From an uncultured Litoreibacter sp. (GTDB lineage: Bacteria > Pseudomonadota > Alphaproteobacteria > Rhodobacterales > Rhodobacteraceae), in assembly GCF_947501785.1 (NCBI RefSeq), contig NZ_CANMXB010000001.1, positions 434,001-498,000 of the forward strand: a stretch of DNA of 64,000 nt. Reading direction: 5' to 3'. This document shows, in pieces, positions 54,177-61,971 of this stretch. How positions within the stretch are numbered: position 1 is the first letter of the stretch; every line of letters begins with the position of its first letter. The notes below the pieces were generated by a model. The model ran no database searches. It saw only the letters and a list, made by a program, of their open reading frames with translations, and was not told where the DNA came from. Position numbers and translations under genes: made by a program.

Positions 54177-55070
54177 TTACCCGCTGATGGAGGCCCGGTA
54201 AATGCTGTCGATGGTGTCCGCCAATTGCGCGCGGAAGGTCGCATCGTCTTGGCTCGCCGATAGCCCTTCGGTCAGCGCGCGCGAGAAGCTCGCCACCACG
54301 CCTGCGTTTTTCGCCAGACGCGCATTGGCTTCGGCCCGGTCGTATCCCCCCGATAGGGCCACGACCCGCATCACGCGGTCATGGTCGACCAAAGCTTTGT
54401 ATTGGTTGGCGGTCTCGGGCAGGGTCAGTTTCAGCATCACGTCTTCGCCCGGCTTCAACGCGTCGAGCTCGGCACCAATGGCATCCAGCAGCATCGCTTC
54501 GGCGTCAGCTTTGTTGTCCATCGAAATGGTGATCTCGGGTTCAATGATGGGCACAAGGCCTGCCGCCAAAATCTGCTTACCAATCTCAAACTGCTGCGCC
54601 ACGTTGGCGGCGATGCCCGACTTGGAGGCCTCCCCAATCACCGAACGCATTTTGGTGCCAAACATCTCTGCGGCAACGGCGCGTTTCAAAAGAGCGTCGA
54701 GGCCGTCAATGGGTTTCATCAACTGCACGCCATCTGCGGCATCGGCCAGGCCCTTGTCGACCTTCAGAAACGGCACTACACGGCTGTCTTCCCACAGGTA
54801 GGTGCCGGACGGCTTGCCGCCCATCTCGCGATCCATGGTTTTTTCAAACAGGATCGCACCGATGACCTTGTCGCCGGAAAACTCGGGCGCCTCCGCGATG
54901 CGCGACCGCATCGCGTGGATCAGGTCGTACATTTCGTCTTCGGACGCGTAAGCGCCTTCGTCAATGCCATATAGCCGCAACGCTTTCGGTGTCGATCCGC
55001 CCGATTGATCCAATGCGGCGATGAAACCAGCGCCTTTCAGGATTTGCTCAACTTGGCTTTGGTTCGGCAT
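54177..55070 (-). CDS. fda: Fructose-bisphosphate aldolase class I
   Basis: Reversible cleavage of fructose 1,6-bisphosphate through a Schiff base, needing no metal. The 297 residues are of the bacterial (Staphylococcus-type) class I: GAGFIAALDQSGGSTPKALR at the start, GAILFEKTMDREMGGKPSG, FLKVDKGL with a conserved Lys, GLVPIIEPEITISM, and LKLTLPETANQYKAL carrying the Schiff-base lysine. Minus strand like pgk and gap, but separated by the SDR gene. Confidence 0.93.
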   Translation of the reverse strand: MPNQSQVEQILKGAGFIAALDQSGGSTPKALRLYGIDEGAYASEDEMYDLIHAMRSRIAEAPEFSGDKVIGAILFEKTMDREMGGKPSGTYLWEDSRVVPFLKVDKGLADAADGVQLMKPIDGLDALLKRAVAAEMFGTKMRSVIGEASKSGIAANVAQQFEIGKQILAAGLVPIIEPEITISMDNKADAEAMLLDAIGAELDALKPGEDVMLKLTLPETANQYKALVDHDRVMRVVALSGGYDRAEANARLAKNAGVVASFSRALTEGLSASQDDATFRAQLADTIDSIYRASISG

Positions 55071-55160
55071 GATGTGACCCCGGTAAATGACGTTGCCGCT
55101 TCTCTAGGGCAGGGGTCAGGGGTATGCAAACATGGTGGCGCTAACATGCGCCATTTTTTG

Positions 55161-55934
55161 CTATTTTCGGGCGTAGAACTGTTTGGTGGTCCAGGCAATG
55201 ACGCGGCGTGGCAGGAGCCGGGGCAAAAAGGCAAATATCTTATTTATGATGCCGGGAACCTTGATGTGCTGGCCAGCTTTCAACGCGCGCCACCCGGCAA
55301 TTGCCACGTCTTCGGCACTTGCCATCATCCCCATATTGGTCAGCCGCACATTCTTCATGTCGGCGCCCTCGAAAAATTCGGTCTTGGTGGCCCCGGGGCA
55401 AAGCGCCGAGATCAAAATGCGGGTCCCGCTCAGTTCTTCCGCAACAGCTTCGCTGAGGTGCAGCACATAGGCCTTTGAGGCATGATAGACGGCCATTTTC
55501 GGCCCCGGCAGGAAGCCGGCGGTTGAGGCGACATTCATGATCTTGCCGTGGCCTTGTGCGCTCATATATTGCACGGCGCGTTTCATCAGGTCGGTCAGCG
55601 CCACCATGTTGACGTTGATGGCGTCAAGTTCGCGCTGCCAGTCATTTTCAGCAAACATCCCATTGGAGCCAAGCCCCGCATTGTTGACCAAAACATCAAT
55701 ATCGCCGGCAGCCGTGGCCGCATCCCACAATTTGGCGGCGGCATCGGGCTTGCTGAGATCCGACACTATGCTCACAGATTTGACGCCAAATTCCTCACTG
55801 AGCGCCGCGCCGACCGCGTCCAGCTTGTCCTTGGAGCGCGCGGCGAGGATCAGATCATACCCATCTTTGGCCGCGCATTTGGCCAGCTCCTTGCCGATCC
55901 CCTCAGATGCTCCGGTGATCAACGCATAGCCCAT
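55161..55934 (-). CDS. SDR-family oxidoreductase
   Basis: A 257-residue short-chain dehydrogenase of classical type. NAD(P) loop TGASEGIGKEL near residue 7, LVNNAGLGSNG, catalytic Ser in NVASTAGFLPGP, Tyr/Lys in VYHASKAYVL, and CPGATKTEF. The C-terminus is basic and hydrophobic (FAFLPRLLPRRVIAWTTKQF), suggesting membrane contact. It starts 12 bases after pgk, so it is likely in the same transcript. Substrate unknown. Confidence 0.85.
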   Translation of the reverse strand: MGYALITGASEGIGKELAKCAAKDGYDLILAARSKDKLDAVGAALSEEFGVKSVSIVSDLSKPDAAAKLWDAATAAGDIDVLVNNAGLGSNGMFAENDWQRELDAINVNMVALTDLMKRAVQYMSAQGHGKIMNVASTAGFLPGPKMAVYHASKAYVLHLSEAVAEELSGTRILISALCPGATKTEFFEGADMKNVRLTNMGMMASAEDVAIAGWRALKAGQHIKVPGIINKIFAFLPRLLPRRVIAWTTKQFYARK

Positions 55935-55946
55935 AATGTGCTCCTC

Positions 55947-57125
55947 TTAGCCGTCTAATGCAGCAACTCCCGGCAGGGTCTTGCCCTCCATCCATTCCAG
56001 GAAAGCGCCGCCCGCAGTCGAAATATACGTGAAATCGTCGGCGGCACCACTCACGTTTAAGGCAGCCACGGTGTCACCGCCCCCCGCAACCGAGATCAGA
56101 TTGCCCGCTTTCGTCTGCTCCACAGCCTTCGCGGCGGCGGCGTTGGTTGCTATATCAAAGGGCGGAATTTCAAATGCGCCCAGCGGGCCGTTCCAGATTA
56201 GCGTTTGGCATGCGTCAAACACCGCTTCCAAGTTGTCGACGGTTTTAGGTCCTGCGTCGAGGATCATCGCGTCGGCAGGGCAGGCGTCGGCCGCCACGGT
56301 CTCGTTCTCGGCCCCCGCTTTGAATTCCCGTGCCACAACAACATCGACAGGCAAGTGAATCGTGCAATTCACTTTGGCCGCTTTCGCAATGATCTCTGAC
56401 GCCGTGTCGGTCATATCGTGCTCGGCCAGTGATTTGCCCACATCAATGCCCTGAGCGACAAGGAAGGTGTTCGCCATGCCCCCGCCAATCACCAGATGGT
56501 CGGTTTTCTCGACAAGGTTGGCCAGCAACTCCAGCTTGGTGGACACTTTCGCGCCGCCTACCACGGCCACAACGGGCCGTTTCGGAGCGCCCAATGCGCT
56601 TTCCAAGGCGCTGAGTTCCGCTTGCATTAGCCGCCCCGCGCAAGACGGCAGCAGCCGCGCAATCGCCTCGGTCGAGGCATGGGCGCGGTGCGCGGCTGAA
56701 AACGCATCATTGACATAGATGTCCCCCAGCGACGCTAACCGCTCTGCGAAGGCACCATCATTCTTCTCTTCACCGGGATTGAACCGCAGGTTTTCCAGCA
56801 ATGCGATGCTGCCGTGTTCCAGATCACGCAGCCGCGCGCCGTAATTGCCATCAATGAAATGTACATTGCGGGCCAGACATTTCTCGACTGCTGGCACAAT
56901 TTGCTCCAACGACATCTCCGGTATCACCTGGCCCTTGGGCCGTCCGAAATGCGCCATCAGCACCGCCTTGCCGCCGCGATCCAAAACCTCGTGCACTGTG
57001 GGCACAATCCGCCTGATGCGCGTGTCGTCGGTGACTTGGCCGTCTTCGACAGGCACGTTGATGTCCACACGGATCAGCACCGTTTTGCCGTCCAGATCAA
57101 TATCGTCGAGCGTTTTCCAAGCCAT
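55947..57125 (-). CDS. pgk: Phosphoglycerate kinase
   Basis: Reversible transfer of phosphate between 1,3-bisphosphoglycerate and ADP. The 392 residues have [79 protein letters not shown] and the closing [13 protein letters not shown] short length and standard motifs indicate a full enzyme. gap1 is 106 bases upstream, across a terminator-like hairpin. Confidence 0.97.
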   Translation of the reverse strand: MAWKTLDDIDLDGKTVLIRVDINVPVEDGQVTDDTRIRRIVPTVHEVLDRGGKAVLMAHFGRPKGQVIPEMSLEQIVPAVEKCLARNVHFIDGNYGARLRDLEHGSIALLENLRFNPGEEKNDGAFAERLASLGDIYVNDAFSAAHRAHASTEAIARLLPSCAGRLMQAELSALESALGAPKRPVVAVVGGAKVSTKLELLANLVEKTDHLVIGGGMANTFLVAQGIDVGKSLAEHDMTDTASEIIAKAAKVNCTIHLPVDVVVAREFKAGAENETVAADACPADAMILDAGPKTVDNLEAVFDACQTLIWNGPLGAFEIPPFDIATNAAAAKAVEQTKAGNLISVAGGGDTVAALNVSGAADDFTYISTAGGAFLEWMEGKTLPGVAALDG

Positions 57126-57155
57126 GTCGTGGGATTTCCTCAGGTAATCAGTTGG

Positions 57156-57165
57156 TTAACGAAAA
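57156..57165. promoter_or_regulatory. Near match to TTANCGNTAA before pgk
   Basis: TTAACGAAAA: one of the eight fixed bases differs. It lies 31 bases before the pgk ATG, next to the gap1 terminator. Weak, reported because of the better sites at gap1, gap2 and pdhA. Confidence 0.3.
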
Positions 57166-57191
57166 TCAGCAACCCCTTGAGGTTGCTGATT
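57161..57191 (-). terminator. Hairpin between gap1 and pgk
   Basis: Minus strand: AATCAGCAACC, loop, GGTTGCTGATT, then TTC. Eleven perfect pairs with a four-T run overlapping the stem end. Terminator or attenuator for gap1. Confidence 0.65.
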
Positions 57192-57231
57192 AATCTTACA
57201 TGGCGCGCAAGCGCGCGGAAAGGGGGCCTGC

Positions 57232-58236
57232 CTAGATCAGCTTGCCCATCGCAACAGCCGTATCGGCCATTCGGTTGGAGAAGCCCCACTCGTTGTCATA
57301 CCAGCTCAGCACCCGCACCATATTGCCGTCCAGGACTTTGGTCTGCTCAGACGCGTATGCGGACGACGCCGGGTCGTGGTTGAAATCGGATGAAACCAAA
57401 GGCTTATCCGAATAAGCCAGAATACCCTTCAAGGGCCCGCTCTCGGCGGCGGCCTTCATCAGCGCGTTGATCTCTTCTTCCGTGGTGTCGCGCGACGCCT
57501 CAAAGGTCAGGTCCACGCAGCTGACATTCGGTGTGGGCACGCGGATCGCTACGCCGTCCAGCTTGCCGTCCAGCTCTGGCATCACCAGCCCGACGGCTTT
57601 GGCGGCGCCAGTGGAGGTCGGGATCATCGACAGGGCCGCTGCGCGCGCGCGGTAGAGGTCTTTGTGCATGGTGTCCAAAGTTGGCTGGTCGCCGGTGTAG
57701 CTGTGCACGGTGGTCATGAAGCCTTTGTTGATGCCCAACCCGTCATTCAGGACCTTGGCGATCGGAGCCAGACAGTTCGTTGTGCAAGACGCGTTCGAAA
57801 CAATCAGATCATCCGCGGTCAATGTGTCGTCATTCACACCGTAAACAATTGTTTTATCAGCATTTTTTCCCGGCGCAGAGATCAGGACGCGCCTGGAGCC
57901 GTTTTCGAGATGGGCTTGGCAAGCCTCTTTGGAGGTGAAGACGCCGGTGCATTCGAGAACCACGTCCACATCTGCCCAGGGCAGATCGGCGGGGTTGCGT
58001 TCGGCGGTCACTTTCATCGGGCCGCGGCCCACGTCGATCGTGTCGCCTTTCACCACAACCTCTTGCGGGAAACGCCCATGCACGGTGTCATATTGCAGCA
58101 GGTGAGCATTGGTCTCGACCGGGCCTAAGTCGTTGATTGCAATGACATCTATGTCAGTGCGGCCGGACTCGATGATGGCGCGCAGGACGTTGCGGCCAAT
58201 GCGGCCAAACCCGTTGATGGCGACTTTTACGGACAT
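57232..58236 (-). CDS. gap: Glyceraldehyde-3-phosphate dehydrogenase, copy 1
   Basis: Phosphorylating dehydrogenase of glycolysis/gluconeogenesis, 334 residues. [20 protein letters not shown] at the start, the ribose-contact segment [11 protein letters not shown] with Asp, catalytic Cys in [14 protein letters not shown] near residue 152, His in [10 protein letters not shown], and [12 protein letters not shown]. The Asp is typical for NAD preference. ATG 58236 is the family start; the open frame to 58302 is not used. An operator-like site lies 47-58 bases upstream. Confidence 0.96.
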   Translation of the reverse strand: MSVKVAINGFGRIGRNVLRAIIESGRTDIDVIAINDLGPVETNAHLLQYDTVHGRFPQEVVVKGDTIDVGRGPMKVTAERNPADLPWADVDVVLECTGVFTSKEACQAHLENGSRRVLISAPGKNADKTIVYGVNDDTLTADDLIVSNASCTTNCLAPIAKVLNDGLGINKGFMTTVHSYTGDQPTLDTMHKDLYRARAAALSMIPTSTGAAKAVGLVMPELDGKLDGVAIRVPTPNVSCVDLTFEASRDTTEEEINALMKAAAESGPLKGILAYSDKPLVSSDFNHDPASSAYASEQTKVLDGNMVRVLSWYDNEWGFSNRMADTAVAMGKLI

Positions 58237-58282
58237 GGGGAGGCTCCTTAAAAAAGTATCAGACTTGGTTTCTTGAACGCTT

Positions 58283-58294
58283 GTTACCGCTAAC
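58283..58294. promoter_or_regulatory. LacI-type operator candidate upstream of gap1
   Basis: GTTACCGCTAAC, palindromic except for the two N positions, core TTACCGCTAA (TTANCGNTAA). It starts 47 bases before the gap1 ATG. Confidence 0.6.
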
Positions 58295-58380
58295 GGATTC
58301 ATTTGACCACCGGGTTCTGATCACAGATTGTCATTCACCATTTGGCAAGCATTTGCGGCGCGCATGGTGGCTGATTGGAG

Positions 58381-58435
58381 TTTTGGGACAATTTGGGACA
58401 AAACGTTCAGCGCGATTTCCCAAATTGTCCCAAAA
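58381..58435. repeat. Perfect 18-base inverted repeat with tandem TTTGGGACAA units
   Basis: Left arm TTTTGGGACAATTTGGGA at 58381-58398, right arm TCCCAAATTGTCCCAAAA at 58418-58435, loop 19 bases. The left side carries two tandem copies of TTTGGGACAA and the right side one reverse copy. It is neither a REP of known type nor a terminator with a T tract. It lies between gap1 and a truncated gene. Confidence 0.75.
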
Positions 58436-58514
58436 ATCTCTGGAAAGGATTTGGTAACCGATTGGCCGACCGCCACCATGTCACAGGTTAACGCAAGATG
58501 AACAGGCGAGTGCT

Positions 58515-58670
58515 TTAGTCCAGCTTGGCGGCTATCGGTTTCAGGCGGCGCATATCGGTGCCGCAGCACCCGCCGAAAACCGTTATGGCCGGGTTCGCCC
58601 GGATAAGATCCGCGATTTGTTGTCCAAGCTCCTCAGTGGGTGCGCTGGTCGTCGCGGGACCGGAGGCGGG
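58515..58670 (-). pseudogene. 3' remnant of a homocysteine S-methyltransferase gene
   Basis: The minus strand, reading to the TAA at 58515-58517, encodes about 50 residues with the family end: APTEELGQQIADLIRANPAI, then VFGGCCGTDMRRLKPIAAKL. GGCCGT is the zinc-binding cysteine pair of homocysteine/betaine-dependent methyltransferases, which are normally about 300 residues. No start codon and no upstream part of the gene is present. Beyond about 58690 the frame carries no family-like sequence. So the first five-sixths of the gene has been lost, probably with insertion of the neighbouring accessory DNA. Confidence 0.72.
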
Positions 58671-58771
58671 CTTGTCGAGTGGAGATGTTTGAAAGCCGAC
58701 TTTGCGGACTTTGCTGACATTGGGCGATTTATGCTAGCACGGATGAAGTTACTCAATTTGGGAACACCTCG

Positions 58772-59140
58772 ATGGAGCAGGAAGAGAATTGGAATGAGCG
58801 GCTCAATCGCGAAATGCCACTCCCGAAGGAATTTAAGTTGGCTCGATCAAGAATAATGTACATTGAGTTTAAGGGGGATGATGGACTAGAAGGCGCAGCC
58901 AGAATTGGGAGGCTCTACCTCTCCAAATCCGGGAAAACTCTTTACTACAAAGGTTGGCGCTTCCAGAGTTTGAAAGGGCTTGGGTTCAAATCCAACTACA
59001 TCAATCTAGAAAGTGGTGACTATTTCTGGATATCGGGACCACGCAAAGACCAAAATGATCGGCTTTACGGGGGCAACAAAGATGTTGTCGTTGATGAAGA
59101 CGTAAGAGCCGAATATGAGAAAATGATAGCCAAAGTTTAG
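58772..59140 (+). CDS. Conserved hypothetical protein of the accessory island
   Basis: A 122-residue soluble protein, no signal or membrane segment. The core is MYIEFKGDDGLEGAARIGRL, then YLSKSGKTLYYKGWRFQSLK, GFKSNYINLESGDYFWISGP and DRLYGGNKDVVVDEDVRAEY. I recognise this pattern from small bacterial proteins often labelled by mistake as deoxyxylulose-phosphate synthase; it has no such domain. AT-rich codon use (AAA, ATT, AAT) differs from neighbours and suggests transfer. ATG 58772 has TTTGGGAAC about ten bases upstream. Confidence 0.65.
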   Translation: MEQEENWNERLNREMPLPKEFKLARSRIMYIEFKGDDGLEGAARIGRLYLSKSGKTLYYKGWRFQSLKGLGFKSNYINLESGDYFWISGPRKDQNDRLYGGNKDVVVDEDVRAEYEKMIAKV

Positions 59141-59480
59141 CACTGAGGACGAAGCTGCTGTTTGGTGAGGGCATTGCCGGACCGCGGGATGGCGACCCAA
59201 CAGCCATTCGGCAGCACTTTATGGCAGCAAGGTCATCTTCCACACATTCGACGCGCCAAGATCAACAAAATCGCCAGCCCTGTCAGGCGGTCTGGCGATG
59301 CCCGGGGCCTGACGGCCTGTTAACCGGGCTGGTGCAAAGAACTCAAGCCGGCAGGCAAGGGCTCAGAGTAGACGTTTATTCGTGTCACCGTGAGGCTCGG
59401 CTTTTGGCGGGGTCGCGCTGCGGTCGTCGGGGTTCCCGCTTTCGCGGGAATGACAGGCGAGGCAGTAGTGGCTGTTGAGG
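59141..59480. other. Gene-poor stretch with a REP-like hairpin
   Basis: No convincing gene is visible in these 340 bases on either strand. Near the right end, TTCCCGC, loop TTTC, GCGGGAA (59433-59450) followed by TGACAG resembles the dispersed palindromes with a CCCGCGAAAGCGGG core seen in many proteobacteria. The rest appears to be decayed sequence. Confidence 0.5.
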
Positions 59481-59624
59481 TCAGCGCCAGAACGCCAGGT
59501 ATTCAATCAGTTCGCTCAGTTTGCGGCCGAGGAAGACGTGCAGGTCCCAGCCGAAGACGAACTGGTCCAGCGCAAATATCGAGAGGATGAGGAGGCCCAG
59601 AGCAATAGCGATCTTATTGGTCAT
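59481..59624 (-). CDS. 47-residue membrane protein directly after gap2
   Basis: Short open frame of 47 codons plus stop: MTNKIAIALGLLILSIFALD, then QFVFGWDLHVFLGRKLSELI, ending EYLAFWR. One membrane helix (residues 5-22), an aromatic segment, and an amphipathic C-terminal helix. GAGGG is placed five bases before the ATG, and the gene starts 18 bases after the gap2 stop on the same strand, so it is probably cotranscribed. I recall similar small proteins beside gap in other Rhodobacterales, sometimes given the neighbour's name. Function unknown. Confidence 0.75.
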   Translation of the reverse strand: MTNKIAIALGLLILSIFALDQFVFGWDLHVFLGRKLSELIEYLAFWR

Positions 59625-59642
59625 GGGCCCTCGGTGTTCAGG

Positions 59643-60641
59643 TCAGAGGCGTCCCATCGCGGCGGCCACGTCGGCCATGCGGCAGGAGAAGCCCCACTCG
59701 TTGTCATACCAAGCCAATACCCGAACGGTACGCCCGCCGACAACCTTCGTCTGATCAGGCGCAAAAATGGATGAATAATTCGTGTGGTTGAAGTCGATTG
59801 AGACTTTCGGCTCGGGGTCGTAGCTGAGCACCGCGCCCATGTGACCGGCAGCGGCCTCGGCGACGATGGAGTTGATGTCTTCGACTGTGACGTCCTTGCC
59901 GGCCTCAAAAGTCAGATCCACAGCGGACACGTTCGGGGTAGGGACCCGCATCGCGGTGCCGTCCAGCTTGCCGGACAGTTCCGGCAGCACCTCGCCCAAC
60001 GCTTTCGCGGCCCCGGTGGAGGTCGGGATCATCGCCATGGCGGCAGCGCGGGCGCGGTAGAGGTCGTCATGGCGGCGGTCCAGCGTCGGCTGGTCGCCGG
60101 TGTAGCTGTGAATGGTGGTCATGATGCCGCGCTCAATGCCGATTGCGTCGTTGAGCACCTTGGCCAGCGGGGCCAGGCAGTTGGTCGTGCAGGACCCGTT
60201 GGAGACCACGCCATGTTCGGGCAGCAGGTCACGATGGTTCACACCATAGACGATGGTTTTGTCGACGTTTTTGCCGGGCGCCGAGATCAGCACGCGTTTC
60301 GCGCCGCGCTCCAGATGCACGCCGGCCTTTTCTTTGGAGTTGAACTTGCCAGTGCATTCCATGACGACGTCGATGCCGGACCAGTCGAGCTCGTCGGGGT
60401 TGTAGGTCGAAAACACCTTCATCGGACCGCGGCCCAGATCCATGGTGTCGCCCTCAACCCGGACCTCGCCGGGGAAGCGGCCATGCACGCTGTCGTATTT
60501 CAGAAGATGCGCGTTTGTCTCGATCGGGCCCGTGGCGTTGATCGCCACCACCTGCACATCATTGCGCGCGCTTTGCGCGATATGAGCCAGAGTACAGCGG
60601 CCAATGCGGCCAAACCCGTTGATTGCGACTGTGGTCGTCAT
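59643..60641 (-). CDS. Glyceraldehyde-3-phosphate dehydrogenase, copy 2
   Basis: A 332-residue GAPDH paralogue of copy 1. [20 protein letters not shown] start, catalytic Cys in [14 protein letters not shown], His in TTIHSYTGDQ, and [12 protein letters not shown]. The ribose-contact segment reads VVAINATGPIE: the NAD-selective Asp of copy 1 is replaced by Ala, followed by Thr, so NADP use or dual specificity is plausible and a gluconeogenic role possible (inference). Two operator-like sites are upstream. Confidence 0.94.
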   Translation of the reverse strand: MTTTVAINGFGRIGRCTLAHIAQSARNDVQVVAINATGPIETNAHLLKYDSVHGRFPGEVRVEGDTMDLGRGPMKVFSTYNPDELDWSGIDVVMECTGKFNSKEKAGVHLERGAKRVLISAPGKNVDKTIVYGVNHRDLLPEHGVVSNGSCTTNCLAPLAKVLNDAIGIERGIMTTIHSYTGDQPTLDRRHDDLYRARAAAMAMIPTSTGAAKALGEVLPELSGKLDGTAMRVPTPNVSAVDLTFEAGKDVTVEDINSIVAEAAAGHMGAVLSYDPEPKVSIDFNHTNYSSIFAPDQTKVVGGRTVRVLAWYDNEWGFSCRMADVAAAMGRL

Positions 60642-60728
60642 GGACCCGTTCTCCTCTAACCCTACATGGGTCCATATACAGATGTATGGCGCGGCGGAGA
60701 ACCCGGGATTTTCGTTTTACGACAGACT

Positions 60729-60740
60729 GTTAGCGTTAAC
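60729..60740. promoter_or_regulatory. LacI-type operator candidate upstream of gap2 (proximal)
   Basis: GTTAGCGTTAAC, core TTAGCGTTAA (TTANCGNTAA), 88 bases before the gap2 ATG. A second copy is 52 bases further upstream, five helical turns away on the same DNA face. Confidence 0.6.
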
Positions 60741-60780
60741 ATGCCTAAATGGGTGGCAATCTGAAAACACAATATCTTGT

Positions 60781-60792
60781 GTTAGCGATAAC
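60781..60792. promoter_or_regulatory. LacI-type operator candidate upstream of gap2 (distal)
   Basis: GTTAGCGATAAC, core TTAGCGATAA (TTANCGNTAA), 140 bases before the gap2 ATG. Confidence 0.6.
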
Positions 60793-60909
60793 TGTTTCGG
60801 AGTGCCGTGTGCCAAGCCGATGCCCGCGCACTGAGTCGCGCCGCGACCTGCGCGGCGGCGTTGTCTTCACATGACGCTGGGTGTCTTGCCTCAGAAAGGC
60901 CCCGCCGGG

Positions 60910-61293
60910 TCAGCCGGCCTTGGCTTCGATACTGTCCGCCAGAGCCTCGGCGCGGGCCGCTATCTCGGCCATGCTGTCCGAAATTTGAGGGGGGATCACC
61001 GCGACCTCCACCTTGTTGGGCGGGGACGATTTCAGGGTGGTCAGTTCCTTCGTCTGGGCCTCGATACGCGCCTCTGCCGCGCGCAGCTCTTCTTCGAGCC
61101 CGGCGGTTTTGTCGGCGAGCATCAGCCCGGCCATCAACAGCATCCGCGTCTCGGGCATGCGCCCGATCTGCTCGGCCAGCACGCTGGCTTCGTTGTCGAG
61201 CAGCTTGGCGGCGGATTGCAGGAAATGTTCCTCGCCGGTTTGGCAGGCCACCTGGAAGGTGCGGCCGCCAATGTCGATATTCACTTCTGGCAT
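60910..61293 (-). CDS. zapA: Cell division protein ZapA
   Basis: A 127-residue FtsZ-bundling protein. The N-terminal ZapA fold is PEVNIDIGGRTFQVACQTGE, followed by LLDNEASVLAEQIGRMPETR and LLMAGLMLADKTAGLEEEL, and a C-terminal coiled coil (EARIEAQTKELTTLK). It follows a coiled-coil gene by 3 bases on the same strand. Confidence 0.9.
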   Translation of the reverse strand: MPEVNIDIGGRTFQVACQTGEEHFLQSAAKLLDNEASVLAEQIGRMPETRMLLMAGLMLADKTAGLEEELRAAEARIEAQTKELTTLKSSPPNKVEVAVIPPQISDSMAEIAARAEALADSIEAKAG

Positions 61294-61296
61294 GGG

Positions 61297-61758
61297 TTAG
61301 CCCTCCTTCACGATTGGGGCCAGCTCGGCCATGATGTCGTCCAGCTCCGCCAGATCATTGGCGCGGGCGGCTTTGAGATGTTCCAGTTCGGCCGCTAGGC
61401 CAGCATCCGCCGCGCCGCTGTCGCCGTTGCGCAGGGCGGCGTTGTTCTCGCTCATTGCGGCGATCACGGCGTTGAGGCGCTTGTTCTCCGCCTCGGCGTC
61501 TTCCAGCCGGTCGGTCATCCGCAAAACGCGGGTTTCCAGGCGTTCGATCCGGGCGACGTTCTTCTCGCTGGTGGCGACAAGGCGCGCGTTGGTCGTGCGC
61601 TCTATTTCGAGCTCTTCCACCAGATCGGCATCCGGTTCCGCCGGAGCCGGGGCGGGGGCTGGTGCGGCGGCGGACTGCGCCGGGGTGTTCTCAATTGACC
61701 ACGCGATGCGGTCAAGCGCCGCCGTGATGCGGTTTTCAAGCTCTGGTATGTCTGACAT
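61297..61758 (-). CDS. Coiled-coil protein upstream of zapA
   Basis: A 153-residue protein, function not established. An N-terminal helix (LENRITAALDRIAWSIEN), an Ala/Pro linker (APAPAPAPAEP), then a long coiled coil (about 50-110, RIERLETRVLRMTDRLEDAE) and an acidic end. Proteins of this kind are regularly encoded just before zapA in Rhodobacterales; a division role is inferred from this operon. Confidence 0.75.
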   Translation of the reverse strand: MSDIPELENRITAALDRIAWSIENTPAQSAAAPAPAPAPAEPDADLVEELEIERTTNARLVATSEKNVARIERLETRVLRMTDRLEDAEAENKRLNAVIAAMSENNAALRNGDSGAADAGLAAELEHLKAARANDLAELDDIMAELAPIVKEG

Positions 61759-61900
61759 GGCTGCCCCCTAATCTTCCAATTCAAGCCCCTGTTCGGGCGG
61801 ATCGAATCGCAAACTCCACCCGTCAGACGCTTATTTGCGCCAAGCCTACGGAATTTGTGGCCGATTTCAAAGGCCTTGGGCGGGGACGTGCCTGTAACGC

Positions 61901-61928
61901 TTGAACTCCGCCGCTGTGCTGCTATCAC
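61901..61928 (+). promoter_or_regulatory. Possible tkt promoter
   Basis: TTGAAC, 16 bases, TATCAC, 44 bases before the tkt GTG. Both hexamers fit sigma-70 reasonably. Confidence 0.4.
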
Positions 61929-61971
61929 CGCTTGCAACCAAACAACACGCGCCTAATGGGGGACCCTCGAC

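Noticed and set aside
58321-58569. Minus-strand open frame of 82 codons between gap1 and the truncated gene
   Set aside because: It runs through the inverted repeat and out of frame with the recognisable methyltransferase remnant; no ribosome site or family pattern.
60642-60909. 6S RNA next to zapA
   Set aside because: The position would be reasonable and the sequence has GC-rich pairings, but no long 6S-type hairpin with an open central bubble could be drawn.
61888-61902. TGTAACGCTTGA upstream of tkt as another TTANCGNTAA site
   Set aside because: Several of the eight fixed bases differ; not convincing beside the sites at gap1, gap2 and pdhA.
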